DNA from: CAZDUS01 sp964609375
Lineage (GTDB): Bacteria > Verrucomicrobiota > Kiritimatiellia > CAIKKV01 > CAITUY01
NCBI GenBank assembly: GCA_964609375.1
Contig: CAZSSA010000093.1
Span: 1-8,507 of the forward strand
Direction of reading: 5' to 3'
Length of the DNA: 8,507 bases
This document shows positions 1-6,483 of the stretch, in pieces (within the stretch, counting starts at the first letter, position 1; each line of letters opens with the position of its first letter). Both the position numbers and the translations under genes were made by a program. The notes beneath the pieces were generated by a model. It was not told where the DNA came from, searched no databases, and saw nothing but the letters and a program-made list of their open reading frames with translations.

Positions 1-1
1 G

Positions 2-97
2 GGGATGAGATATAAGATATGAAATTTAAGATATGAGATATGAAATTTAAGATATAAGATATGAAATTTAAGATATGAGATGTGAGGTATGAGATTA
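2..97. repeat. A+T-rich tandem repeat array with a 7-bp period (21-bp higher-order unit)
   Basis: The whole stretch can be read in one 7-bp register. Three nearly identical 21-bp units (16-36, 37-57, 58-78) are each made of the heptamers GATATGA, AATTTAA and GATATRA. They are flanked by looser heptamers (GGGATGA, GATATAA on the left; GATGTGA, GGTATGA on the right). The only difference between the three full units is one A/G change in the last heptamer. The array runs to the stop codon (95-97) of the minus-strand gene beside it, so it forms that gene's immediate 3' flank. Each core unit contains the palindrome AAATTT. The array may continue beyond the left window edge. No terminator-like GC-rich hairpin with a T-run is visible in it. 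The function is unknown. Confidence 0.9.
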
Positions 98-1483
98 GTC
101 TAGGGTTACGGTGTTGTTGTAAGCCGGAACGGAGGTGTTGAAGCCGCGGAGTTCTTTCAGGGCGTCGGCAAAGGTCTGGGAGGCTGAAGGTTCGCCGTGA
201 GTCACGAAGACATGCTGTGGCGGTGTTTGGAGGCGGGAGAGCCATTTGATGAGTTCGCCGCGATCGGCATGAGCGGAGAAGCCGGGGAGTTGGGCGATCC
301 GGGCGCGCACGGGATAGCTTTGGCCCAGGATGCGCACGGGGGAAACGCCGTCGAGGATGATGCGCCCGAGGGTGCCGACGGCTTGATAGCCAACGAACAG
401 GACGGTGGCAGATGGTTTGGAAATGTTGTTGGCCAGATGATGCTTGATGCGTCCGCCGGTACACATGCCGGCGCCAGCGATGATGGCGGCCGTTCCGGAA
501 ATGTTGTTAATGGCTTTGGAGTCATCCACGGTTTGCGTCATGCTCAGGGCGGAGAAGTGGAACGGGGATTGATTTTTCCGAATGAGGCGCTGCATATCGG
601 CGTCCATCAGGTCCAGATGTTTTTCGAAAACGCGGGTGACGCTGTTGGCCATGGGGCTATCGACGAAAACCATGATGCGGGGGATGCGGTTGGCGAGAAT
701 GAGTTGGTTGAGGTAGTAGAGGACTTCCTGGGATCGTTCGATGGCAAAGGATGGAATGATGAGGTTGCCGCCCCGTTTGTGGGTATCGATGATGACATCG
801 GCAAAGTTGTCGGCGATGAGATTGGTTTGCTCGTGGTCACGGTCGCCGTAGGTGGATTCCATGACGACGTAGCGGGTGGGCGGGCAGTATTCGGGATCTT
901 CGAGGATGGGGCGGTCCCAGCGGCCGAGGTCGCCTGAGAAGAGGACGGAGGATTTTCCGGCTTCCACGCGGATGGAGGCGGAGCCGAGGATGTGGCCGGC
1001 GTCGAAGTAGGTGACGCGGATGGCATCGCCGATGGAGAAGGTTTGCCTGTAGGAAACGGATTGGAAGTGGGAACAACAGGCTTCGACGTCGTCGGGGCTG
1101 TAGAGGGCTGCTTCCGGGTGGGGCGCCTGGCGGCCTTCCTTTTCGTGGCGTTTACGTTTGAACGCGGCATCTTCCGACTGCAGTTTGGCGGAATCCATGA
1201 GGACGATTTTGGCGATCTCGCCGGTGGGGAATGTGCCGAAGACGGGGCCCTTGAAGCCGTCGTGGACGAGACGGGGCAGGTAGCCGCAATGATCGATGTG
1301 GGCATGGGTTAGCAAGACGGCATCGATGCTGGAGGGAGGGACGGGAAAGGGGTCCCAGTTGCGGGATTTCAGGTCGCGTTCCTGGTAGAGGCCGCAGTCG
1401 ATGAGAAGTCGTTTGCCTTCCGCTTCCAGGAGGTAGCGGGAACCGGTTACGGTTTGGGCGGCGCCGAGGAAAGTCAGTTTCAT
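95..1483 (-). CDS. Beta-CASP metallo-beta-lactamase, RNA-processing exonuclease/endonuclease type
   Basis: This is a 462-residue protein of the Ysh1/CPSF73-like metallo-beta-lactamase family, expected to be a cytoplasmic, zinc-dependent ribonuclease. From the chosen ATG, the zinc signature HAHIDH is at about residues 60-65. The third histidine ligand is in AGHILGS (about H164), and the bridging aspartate is in SGDLG (about D185). The beta-CASP motifs follow: acidic motif A in MESTYGD (about E209), motif B in GFSAHAD (about H405) and motif C in THGEP (about H429). All the expected metal ligands are present and the length is typical for the family. No KH domain is attached. The frame stays open upstream to a TTG at 1525 and an ATG at 1489. 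ATG 1483 is preferred because MKLTFLGAAQTVTGS is where family homology normally begins; no good Shine-Dalgarno precedes any of the candidates. The gene is transcribed divergently from the folate/NAD operon. The family call is secure, but the RNA substrate is not known. Confidence 0.93.
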   Translation of the reverse strand: MKLTFLGAAQTVTGSRYLLEAEGKRLLIDCGLYQERDLKSRNWDPFPVPPSSIDAVLLTHAHIDHCGYLPRLVHDGFKGPVFGTFPTGEIAKIVLMDSAKLQSEDAAFKRKRHEKEGRQAPHPEAALYSPDDVEACCSHFQSVSYRQTFSIGDAIRVTYFDAGHILGSASIRVEAGKSSVLFSGDLGRWDRPILEDPEYCPPTRYVVMESTYGDRDHEQTNLIADNFADVIIDTHKRGGNLIIPSFAIERSQEVLYYLNQLILANRIPRIMVFVDSPMANSVTRVFEKHLDLMDADMQRLIRKNQSPFHFSALSMTQTVDDSKAINNISGTAAIIAGAGMCTGGRIKHHLANNISKPSATVLFVGYQAVGTLGRIILDGVSPVRILGQSYPVRARIAQLPGFSAHADRGELIKWLSRLQTPPQHVFVTHGEPSASQTFADALKELRGFNTSVPAYNNTVTLD

Positions 1484-1505
1484 GCTCATGGTCGGAAGGA
1501 TAGGA

Positions 1506-1519
1506 GGGAGAAGGGAGAG
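1506..1519. repeat. Purine heptamer pair (GGGAGAA, GGGAGAG)
   Basis: Two directly adjacent 7-bp units differ at one base. They lie in the 5' leader of the metallo-beta-lactamase gene if ATG 1483 is its start. The pair is short, and G/A-rich DNA makes chance matches easier, so its weight comes only from the other 7-bp-period tracts close by. Confidence 0.45.
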
Positions 1520-1536
1520 GGTCAATTGGAAATGGT

Positions 1537-1580
1537 GGGGAGGGAGGGTTCGGGGTTCAGGGTTCAGGTGGGGGAGGGGG
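1537..1580 (+). other. Potential G-quadruplex-forming tract
   Basis: The plus strand carries seven runs of three or more G within 44 bases: 1537-1540, 1542-1544, 1546-1548, 1552-1555, 1560-1562, 1570-1574 and 1576-1580. Most of the loops are 1-4 nt; the longest is 7 nt. The first four runs alone fit the usual G3+N1-7 rule. The tract lies between the divergent starts of the metallo-beta-lactamase gene and folB, on the non-template strand for folB. Whether it folds in the cell, and whether it affects either promoter, is unknown. Confidence 0.5.
1544..1571. repeat. Telomere-like heptamer repeat, consensus CAGGGTT
   Basis: Read in heptamers from 1544, the sequence is GAGGGTT, CGGGGTT, CAGGGTT and then the degenerate CAGGTGG. 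This is about three good copies plus one decayed copy of one 7-bp unit. It shares the 7-bp period, but not the unit sequence, with the array at 2-97. It overlaps the G-quadruplex candidate. Confidence 0.7.
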
Positions 1581-1588
1581 AGACGGCG

Positions 1589-1602
1589 GACTACAGACTA
1601 CG
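1589..1602. repeat. Heptamer direct repeat (GACTACA, GACTACG)
   Basis: Two adjacent 7-bp units match at six of seven positions. It is a third, unrelated heptamer unit in the same intergenic region, 18 bp after the degenerate end of the CAGGGTT tract. Two copies alone would mean little. Confidence 0.55.
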
Positions 1603-1616
1603 AGGGAGGGGATGAT

Positions 1617-1622
1617 TATGAT
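1617..1622 (+). promoter_or_regulatory. Possible -10 element (TATGAT) for the folB-folE-nadE operon
   Basis: TATGAT matches the sigma-70 -10 consensus at five of six positions. It would start transcription near 1629, giving a leader that contains the GGGAGG ribosome-binding site at 1655-1660. No convincing -35 box lies 16-18 bp upstream. The overlapping minus-strand hexamer CATAAT (1615-1620) could serve the divergent metallo-beta-lactamase gene in the same weak way. Treat this as a candidate only. Confidence 0.25.
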
Positions 1623-1645
1623 TGCTTGGAGGAGGGTGCAGGGCA

Positions 1646-1674
1646 TTGACTTGAGGGAGGGGGATGCATACGAT
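1646..1674 (+). promoter_or_regulatory. Alternative promoter for folB (TTGACT, 17 bp, TACGAT)
   Basis: TTGACT (1646-1651, five of six matches) is followed after exactly 17 bp by TACGAT (1669-1674, four of six matches). Initiation would fall near 1681, almost on the ATG at 1682, so folB would be translated from a leaderless or near-leaderless message. This competes with reading 1655-1660 as a Shine-Dalgarno site, because the two uses of the same DNA exclude each other. Confidence 0.3.
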
Positions 1675-2056
1675 GAGGGACATGAAAACCTTGGACAAAC
1701 TTAGCATACGGGAGTTGATGGCGAGATGCCGGCTTGGGGTGACGGTTGCTGAGCGACGGAAGCCACAGGATATTCTCGTTACAGTGACACTGCATATCGA
1801 CTTGACGCGGGCGTGTCGGAGTGACCAATTGACGGATTCGGTGGATTACAAGGCCATCAAGTTAAGTATTCTATCGGAATTGGAAAAGAAGTCGTTCAAG
1901 TTGATTGAACGGGTGGCACAGCGGGTGGCGGACATATCGATGCGTGACGGGCGTGTGGAGCGGGTGACGGTTGTGGTGCAGAAGCCTGGTGCGTTGCGGC
2001 ATGCGCGGTGTAGTGAAGTTGAAATTGATCGTGAGAGAAAGAAGGTGGCGGGATGA
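1673..2056 (+). CDS. folB: Dihydroneopterin aldolase (FolB)
   Basis: FolB cleaves 7,8-dihydroneopterin to 6-hydroxymethyl-7,8-dihydropterin and glycolaldehyde in cytosolic folate synthesis, and works as an oligomer. From ATG 1673 the product has 127 residues, normal for the family. The opening LDKLSIREL, the tract GVTVAERRKPQDI, the DY pair (about D58-Y59) in SVDYKAI, the glutamate in LIERVAQRVAD (about E79) and the lysine in VVVQKPGAL (about K104) match the family's substrate-binding and catalytic positions. ATGs at 1664, 1673 and 1682 are all in frame. GGGAGG at 1655-1660 sits about 12 nt before 1673 but only 3 nt before 1664, so 1673 is chosen; homology starts nearer 1682. It is the first gene of the operon, and its TGA overlaps the folE ATG. 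No folK or folP follows it here. Some FolB proteins also act as epimerase or oxygenase, which cannot be judged from sequence. Confidence 0.92.
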   Translation: MRDMKTLDKLSIRELMARCRLGVTVAERRKPQDILVTVTLHIDLTRACRSDQLTDSVDYKAIKLSILSELEKKSFKLIERVAQRVADISMRDGRVERVTVVVQKPGALRHARCSEVEIDRERKKVAG

Positions 2057-2610
2057 ACAAGGAACGGGTAGCGCAACTGGTGAAGGAATTGTTGGTGGAG
2101 ATTGGCGAAGATCCCCATCGGGAGGGGTTGCTCAAGACGCCGGATCGTGTGGCGGCGGCCTATGATTTCCTGACCTCCGGTTATCGGACGGACCTGAAGG
2201 AGGTTGTGAATGACGCCGTGTATCAGGCCGAAGCGAACAACATGGTGGTGCTCAAGAATATTGAGTTATACAGCCTGTGCGAACACCACATGCTGCCGTT
2301 TTTCGGGAAGTGTCACATCGGTTATATTCCGCGGACCAAGGTGCTGGGGGTGAGCAAGCTGGCCAGGATTGTGGATGCCCTGGCGAGGCGGTTGCAGATT
2401 CAGGAGCGACTGACGGCACTAGTGGCGAATGAGATCATGGATATGATTAATCCGGAGGGGGTCGGTGTGGTCATGGAATGCCGGCACCTGTGCATGTGTA
2501 TGCGGGGTGTTGAGAAGCAGGATTCCGTGATGACGACGTCAACGGTGCTGGGGAGTTTCCATAACAGTCCGAGCACGAGAGCGGAATTCATGAGTCTGGT
2601 AAAGAATTGA
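2053..2610 (+). CDS. folE: GTP cyclohydrolase I (FolE)
   Basis: FolE is a zinc enzyme that converts GTP to 7,8-dihydroneopterin triphosphate and formate. This is the first step of folate synthesis, and the product can also feed queuosine or biopterin routes. The 185-residue product is close to the usual bacterial size. The conserved N-terminal stretch DPHREGLLKTPDRVAAAY (about 20-37) is present. The active-site block SLCEHHMLPFFGKCHIGYIP supplies C76 and H79 as zinc ligands with catalytic-type H78, and CRHLCMCMRG supplies H145 and the third zinc ligand C147. The C76-to-C147 spacing of 71 equals that between the zinc cysteines 110 and 181 of the E. coli enzyme. The start codon overlaps the folB stop as ATGA, and a weak site (GAAGG, 2041-2045) lies 7 nt upstream, so translation is probably coupled to folB. 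It acts one dephosphorylation step before FolB. Confidence 0.97.
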   Translation: MNKERVAQLVKELLVEIGEDPHREGLLKTPDRVAAAYDFLTSGYRTDLKEVVNDAVYQAEANNMVVLKNIELYSLCEHHMLPFFGKCHIGYIPRTKVLGVSKLARIVDALARRLQIQERLTALVANEIMDMINPEGVGVVMECRHLCMCMRGVEKQDSVMTTSTVLGSFHNSPSTRAEFMSLVKN

Positions 2611-2613
2611 CAC

Positions 2614-4515
2614 ATGAACACCGTTGTGAAATCGCGATCCATTCAAATCCGGCTGGCTCAGGTTGAGGTCCGGCCGGGGCGGCCACGGGAGAATACCCGG
2701 CATATGATTGACTGGGTGGAGGAGGCGCGCAGGGCGGGGGTGGAACTGATCGTCTTTCCCGAGCTGGCGATCCCGGGTTACCTGTTGGGTGATGAGTGGG
2801 AGCGGCCTGCGTTTCTGCGGGAGTGTGAGGCCTGTGGAGAGGCGTTACGTGAGGCGGCGCGGGGTGTGGTTGTGATGTTCGGGAATGTCGGGGTGGATTG
2901 GCATAAGCACAACGAGGATGGGCGGGTAAGGAAGTATAATGCTTTGTTTACCGCCGCGGATGGGACGTTTATCGGACCGGAGGGGGGGCCCTATCCTTTT
3001 GTGCTGAAGACCCTGATGCCGAATTACCGGGAGTTTGATGACAGCAGGCATTTTTTCGACAACCGGAAGCTCGCGCTTGAGATGGGGTGTAGCCCGTCGC
3101 AGTTAATTGCCCCGGTTCGTGTGGGGGGGTGGAGTGTCGGGGCGGTGTTGTGCGAGGATGGATGGGAGACGGATTACCTGATCTCGCCGTTGCGCCTCCT
3201 GGCGGACAAGGGGGCGGATTTTTTTGTCAACGCCAGTGCCTCGCCGTTTACCTTCGACAAGAATCATAAACGGCACCGGGTATTCTCGGCGGCGGCCGGG
3301 GCGCTTGGGCGGCCCCTGGTGTATGTCAACAAGACCGGCGTGCAGAATAACGGTAAGACGGTTTTCACCTTTGACGGGGCCTCCTGCGTGTATGACGGAA
3401 GCGGGAATGTGGTGGAGGGACCGGCGGCGTTTGAGGAAGGCGTTCTGGATGTGACGGTGCCGATGGACGGGCGCGCCTTCGGGCATCCGATACCGGCGCG
3501 GCGCGATGGGATTGCCGAACTGGACAAAGCGATCCGGTATGGTACGGAACGGTTCATGAAGGCGTGCGGGGTTGAACGGGTGGTGGTCGGCGCCTCGGGC
3601 GGAATAGACTCGGCGGTGGTGGCGGCCCTGTATCGGCGCCTATTGCCGGCGGAACAGGTGTTGCTGGTCAACATGCCCAGCCGATTCAATTCGCAGACGA
3701 CGATCGGGCTGGCCCGGCAGTTGGCGTCCTCCCTTGGATGCGGGTATGTGGAGGTGCCGATCGAGGAAAGTGTCCAGTTGACGAGGCGGCAGGTGGACGG
3801 GTTGAACGTGGCGTGGCCGTCGGGAACCCGGACGTTACGGATGTCGGATGCGGCACTGGAGAATGTCCAGGCCCGGGATCGGGTGGCGCGTGTGCTGTCG
3901 GCTGTGGCGGCGGCGGTTGGGGGCGTGTTCACTTGCAACGCCAACAAGAGCGAATTGACCGTTGGGTACACCACGCTCTATGGGGATCTGGGAGGGTATC
4001 TGGCCAACATTGCGGATTTATGGAAGGGTGAAGTGTATGCACTGGGACGCCATCTGAATGCGCAGGGGGATGGTGTGGCCGTTATTCCGGAAGGCTGTTT
4101 TACGGTGACGCCTTCGGCGGAGTTGAGTGCGGCACAGGCGGTAGATGAGGGGAAGGGCGACCCGCTGGTGTATCCTTATCACGATTGTCTTTTCCGGAGT
4201 TGGGTCGAGGCCTGGAACCGGACGACCCCGGAGGAAATCCTGGAATGGTATCTGGGTGGTGTGCTTGAACAGCGCCTTGGGTTCGAGGGGGTGGTCAGCG
4301 ATTTGTTTGAGACGCCGGGGGCGTTCGTAGCGGATCTGGAGCGCTGGTGGAATCTCTATCAGGGACTGGGAGTGGCGAAGCGGATCCAGGCTCCGCCGGT
4401 GCTGGGGGTGAAGCGGCGGGCGTTTGGCTTTGATCATCGTGAATCACAGATGGGGGCGAGGTATACGCGAAGATATGAGGAACTGAAACAGCGGGTGAGC
4501 GGGGCGGGAAAGTAG
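2614..4515 (+). CDS. nadE: Glutamine-dependent NAD+ synthetase
   Basis: This enzyme catalyses the last step of NAD+ synthesis, amidating deaminated NAD+ with ATP and ammonia taken from glutamine. The 633-residue product has two domains. The N-terminal nitrilase-type glutaminase (about 10-290) has the triad E50 (in FPELAIPGY), K132 (in LKTLMPNY) and C180 (in VLCEDGW). The C-terminal synthetase (about 300-620) has the ATP pyrophosphatase loop SGGIDS at 328-333, ENVQARDR at 416-423 and NKSELTVGY at about 444-452. It is therefore the complete glutamine-using form, not the short ammonia-dependent one. The ATG lies 3 nt after the folE stop with no clear Shine-Dalgarno, so translation by coupling or reinitiation is likely. 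It is the last gene of the operon. Its stop is 5 nt from the stop of the convergent MFS gene, which leaves no space for a separate terminator. Confidence 0.97.
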   Translation: MNTVVKSRSIQIRLAQVEVRPGRPRENTRHMIDWVEEARRAGVELIVFPELAIPGYLLGDEWERPAFLRECEACGEALREAARGVVVMFGNVGVDWHKHNEDGRVRKYNALFTAADGTFIGPEGGPYPFVLKTLMPNYREFDDSRHFFDNRKLALEMGCSPSQLIAPVRVGGWSVGAVLCEDGWETDYLISPLRLLADKGADFFVNASASPFTFDKNHKRHRVFSAAAGALGRPLVYVNKTGVQNNGKTVFTFDGASCVYDGSGNVVEGPAAFEEGVLDVTVPMDGRAFGHPIPARRDGIAELDKAIRYGTERFMKACGVERVVVGASGGIDSAVVAALYRRLLPAEQVLLVNMPSRFNSQTTIGLARQLASSLGCGYVEVPIEESVQLTRRQVDGLNVAWPSGTRTLRMSDAALENVQARDRVARVLSAVAAAVGGVFTCNANKSELTVGYTTLYGDLGGYLANIADLWKGEVYALGRHLNAQGDGVAVIPEGCFTVTPSAELSAAQAVDEGKGDPLVYPYHDCLFRSWVEAWNRTTPEEILEWYLGGVLEQRLGFEGVVSDLFETPGAFVADLERWWNLYQGLGVAKRIQAPPVLGVKRRAFGFDHRESQMGARYTRRYEELKQRVSGAGK

Positions 4516-4520
4516 GGGGA

Positions 4521-6458
4521 TCAGTTCGGGGCGGCAGGGGATGGTGGTTCCGTCATGACATCCGGAATTTCATCAACCACGACCGAGTTGCCGCGTTCAA
4601 TCCGGCACAGCAGGTAGACGATTCCGATGAGCAGTAGATTGGTGATGGCATTTGCAAACCCGAAGACAATGGCCCCATGCTCCATATTGAGCATGACCGT
4701 TACGACGACCTGACAAACCCAGATGCCAATGGCCAGCAGGAACTTCAAGGCGAAGATAATCAACATACCGTGATGGGGAATGCCATTTCTTGGCGGCAAG
4801 CCGTTTTGGGCGGCATGGATGTCCCGTTGCATGGACGACCGCAGGACGATCCAAAGCACCAGGGCAAGGATTTCAAGGGGAAGAATGGCTGATCCATACC
4901 ATTTGAAAGCCAGTAGTTTGTGCTGGGAGAACATCCAGCCCGTCAGTACCGCCGTCCCAACCGTGGATAATCCCATAATGCCGTCAAAAAGACGGAAGGC
5001 AACGGTAAGCCATTTGGATTGAGGGCCTGTGATCGGGACCACCGGCATTTCTTCAATACCGCTTGGATTCCATGGGGCGGGCGGATGGAAATGCCTGTCA
5101 CCGCCCATCCGGTACCAGTCACGATAGGCGCAGACCATGAAGGTGGCGCTGATGGTGGAGAAGAGGGCCAGCCACAAGAAAATGAACCGGTATCCGAAAT
5201 CGGATCCATTGCACAGCATCTTGGCCAGATCCACAAAGGCGCCGGCCAGGACTCCGGCGACAATCGTGAACAGGGATCGAAGCATTGCCTGCGCCGAACA
5301 GAATTGACCAAACCGTGATTTCGGGAATATCCGCATCTCGCAGGGGAAGCCTGACACGGTTACCAGTGCCGCCATAAAGGCGCCAATCACGACATTGCTC
5401 AGGTTCAGCCAGTAAAAATAGTGGCTTGGAAGGGTTACAAAGACCCAGACGAGACTGATGATATTTCCGAGCACGGCAAAGATGGCGCCATAGGTGCAGA
5501 TGCGCATCGGGTGCCATCGGTCAACGAAGACCGCCATGAAATACATGGCCACCATCATGACAATGGAGGAGATGCCTTGTATATATCCGATCTGGGCCAG
5601 CGACAACCCCATCTGTTGATTGAAGAACACCGCGAAGATGTAGATGGCCGCCCCACAGGCTCCAAAGGCGGTGGATAGGAACCGGAACCAGTAAAACCGG
5701 TGGGAAAACGATTCGTTGAAAAACGTTTTAAACCCGCGAAATCCCTTGCCGGAATGGCGGTCTTCCTCATTCGGAGGGGGGTATTGCCCCTCCTTGATCA
5801 TCAAGCAGGCAACTCCGAATCCAGCCAGGTAAAGCAGCGCCGCGCCGACGAAGATTTCCCTCATGTGGGTGCCGGCATATTTAAAGATAAAGCAGTTGTA
5901 CAAGGCGCTTGCCCCTGTGCCGACAATCTTCAATGCGCCAACGAAGCGCGAGAGGAATTGAGCTGGAATCACATCATTAAATAAATAAAAGAAGACTGAG
6001 CTGACAAACATGTTGAAGAACTGGAACATAATCAGGAAAAGAGCGACCAGTGCCATCGTGATGGTCGCCGGTGTGTAGCGCTGCAGGAAGGCGGAGTGGT
6101 TCTGCAGGAAGGCGGAAAGATCATCGCTTAACCCGAGAAGCGCCAGGCAGGCGCAAAGGAACGGCATGGTCCAGAGAATGAAGGGAATACGCCTGCCCCA
6201 GCGGCTGCGGTATCGATCGCTTTTGAAGCTTACATACGGGCAGACCGTTACATTCAAGATGCCTGGCGCGGCTGTTAGAATCAGTCCCATCAACCAGTTC
6301 GGGCAACCCAGAGCCTTCATTTTGAGAGGTAGTATGCTTGGGACGACGGCTTCCATCAGTGTAAAACAGAAGTCACCCCACAACAGCCAGGCGAACAGGA
6401 CAAACAAGCCCGTCTTGGTGTAGGTCAATGTTCCGCAATGATACGGTTTTCCATTCAT
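4521..6458 (-). CDS. MFS transporter with GPH/SLC45-like motif and a four-helix C-terminal extension
   Basis: This is a 645-residue inner-membrane protein. Twelve hydrophobic helices can be placed between about residues 16 and 444, in the six-plus-six MFS pattern with a polar loop around 222-255. The loop after helix 2 carries SDRYRSRWGRRIPF (about 80-93), close to the SDR-SR-GRR-PF motif of sugar carriers in the GPH and SLC45/sucrose transporter groups. A proline-rich linker (about 455-480) is followed by about four more helices (484-510, 520-540, 564-590, 596-619), making it longer than the roughly 400-500 residues usual for MFS. The frame is open upstream to 6539, but that part overlaps the end of lldP. 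ATG 6458 is chosen because it lies 25 nt after the lldP stop and just before the first helix. No Shine-Dalgarno is visible, so coupling to lldP is likely. A sugar or glycoside substrate is an inference from the motif only. Confidence 0.85.
   Translation of the reverse strand: MNGKPYHCGTLTYTKTGLFVLFAWLLWGDFCFTLMEAVVPSILPLKMKALGCPNWLMGLILTAAPGILNVTVCPYVSFKSDRYRSRWGRRIPFILWTMPFLCACLALLGLSDDLSAFLQNHSAFLQRYTPATITMALVALFLIMFQFFNMFVSSVFFYLFNDVIPAQFLSRFVGALKIVGTGASALYNCFIFKYAGTHMREIFVGAALLYLAGFGVACLMIKEGQYPPPNEEDRHSGKGFRGFKTFFNESFSHRFYWFRFLSTAFGACGAAIYIFAVFFNQQMGLSLAQIGYIQGISSIVMMVAMYFMAVFVDRWHPMRICTYGAIFAVLGNIISLVWVFVTLPSHYFYWLNLSNVVIGAFMAALVTVSGFPCEMRIFPKSRFGQFCSAQAMLRSLFTIVAGVLAGAFVDLAKMLCNGSDFGYRFIFLWLALFSTISATFMVCAYRDWYRMGGDRHFHPPAPWNPSGIEEMPVVPITGPQSKWLTVAFRLFDGIMGLSTVGTAVLTGWMFSQHKLLAFKWYGSAILPLEILALVLWIVLRSSMQRDIHAAQNGLPPRNGIPHHGMLIIFALKFLLAIGIWVCQVVVTVMLNMEHGAIVFGFANAITNLLLIGIVYLLCRIERGNSVVVDEIPDVMTEPPSPAAPN
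6081..6122 (-). repeat. In-frame 21-bp tandem duplication inside the MFS gene
   Basis: The 15-mer CTGCAGGAAGGCGGA occurs on the plus strand at 6081-6095 and again at 6102-6116, exactly 21 bp apart. On the coding strand this gives the consecutive heptapeptides SAFLQNH and SAFLQRY, in the loop between helices 3 and 4 of the transporter. The reading frame is kept. It is probably a local duplication in a loop that tolerates length change. Confidence 0.75.
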
Positions 6459-6483
6459 AAACTTGTGAGGGGACAGTTTCGAC

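Noticed and set aside
2..97. CRISPR array
   Set aside because: The units are adjacent and carry no unique spacers; this is a simple tandem repeat.
197..937. A 246-codon open frame on the plus strand opposite the metallo-beta-lactamase gene
   Set aside because: It is antisense to a clearly conserved protein, its translation is rich in Gly, Asp, Val and Ala as expected for the complement of a G+C-rich gene, and it shows no family motif.
95..1483. Defence-system or toxin role for the metallo-beta-lactamase
   Set aside because: The protein is a standard standalone beta-CASP nuclease, and no defence gene accompanies it in the window.
1484..1525. N-terminal extension of the metallo-beta-lactamase from TTG 1525
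   Set aside because: The extra residues come from a C/T-rich leader with a 7-bp repeat, have no homology character, and the family normally starts at MKLTFLG.
1526..1672. Riboswitch (for example a THF riboswitch) before folB
   Set aside because: The region is low-complexity purine repeat without the paired stems and conserved loops such an RNA needs.
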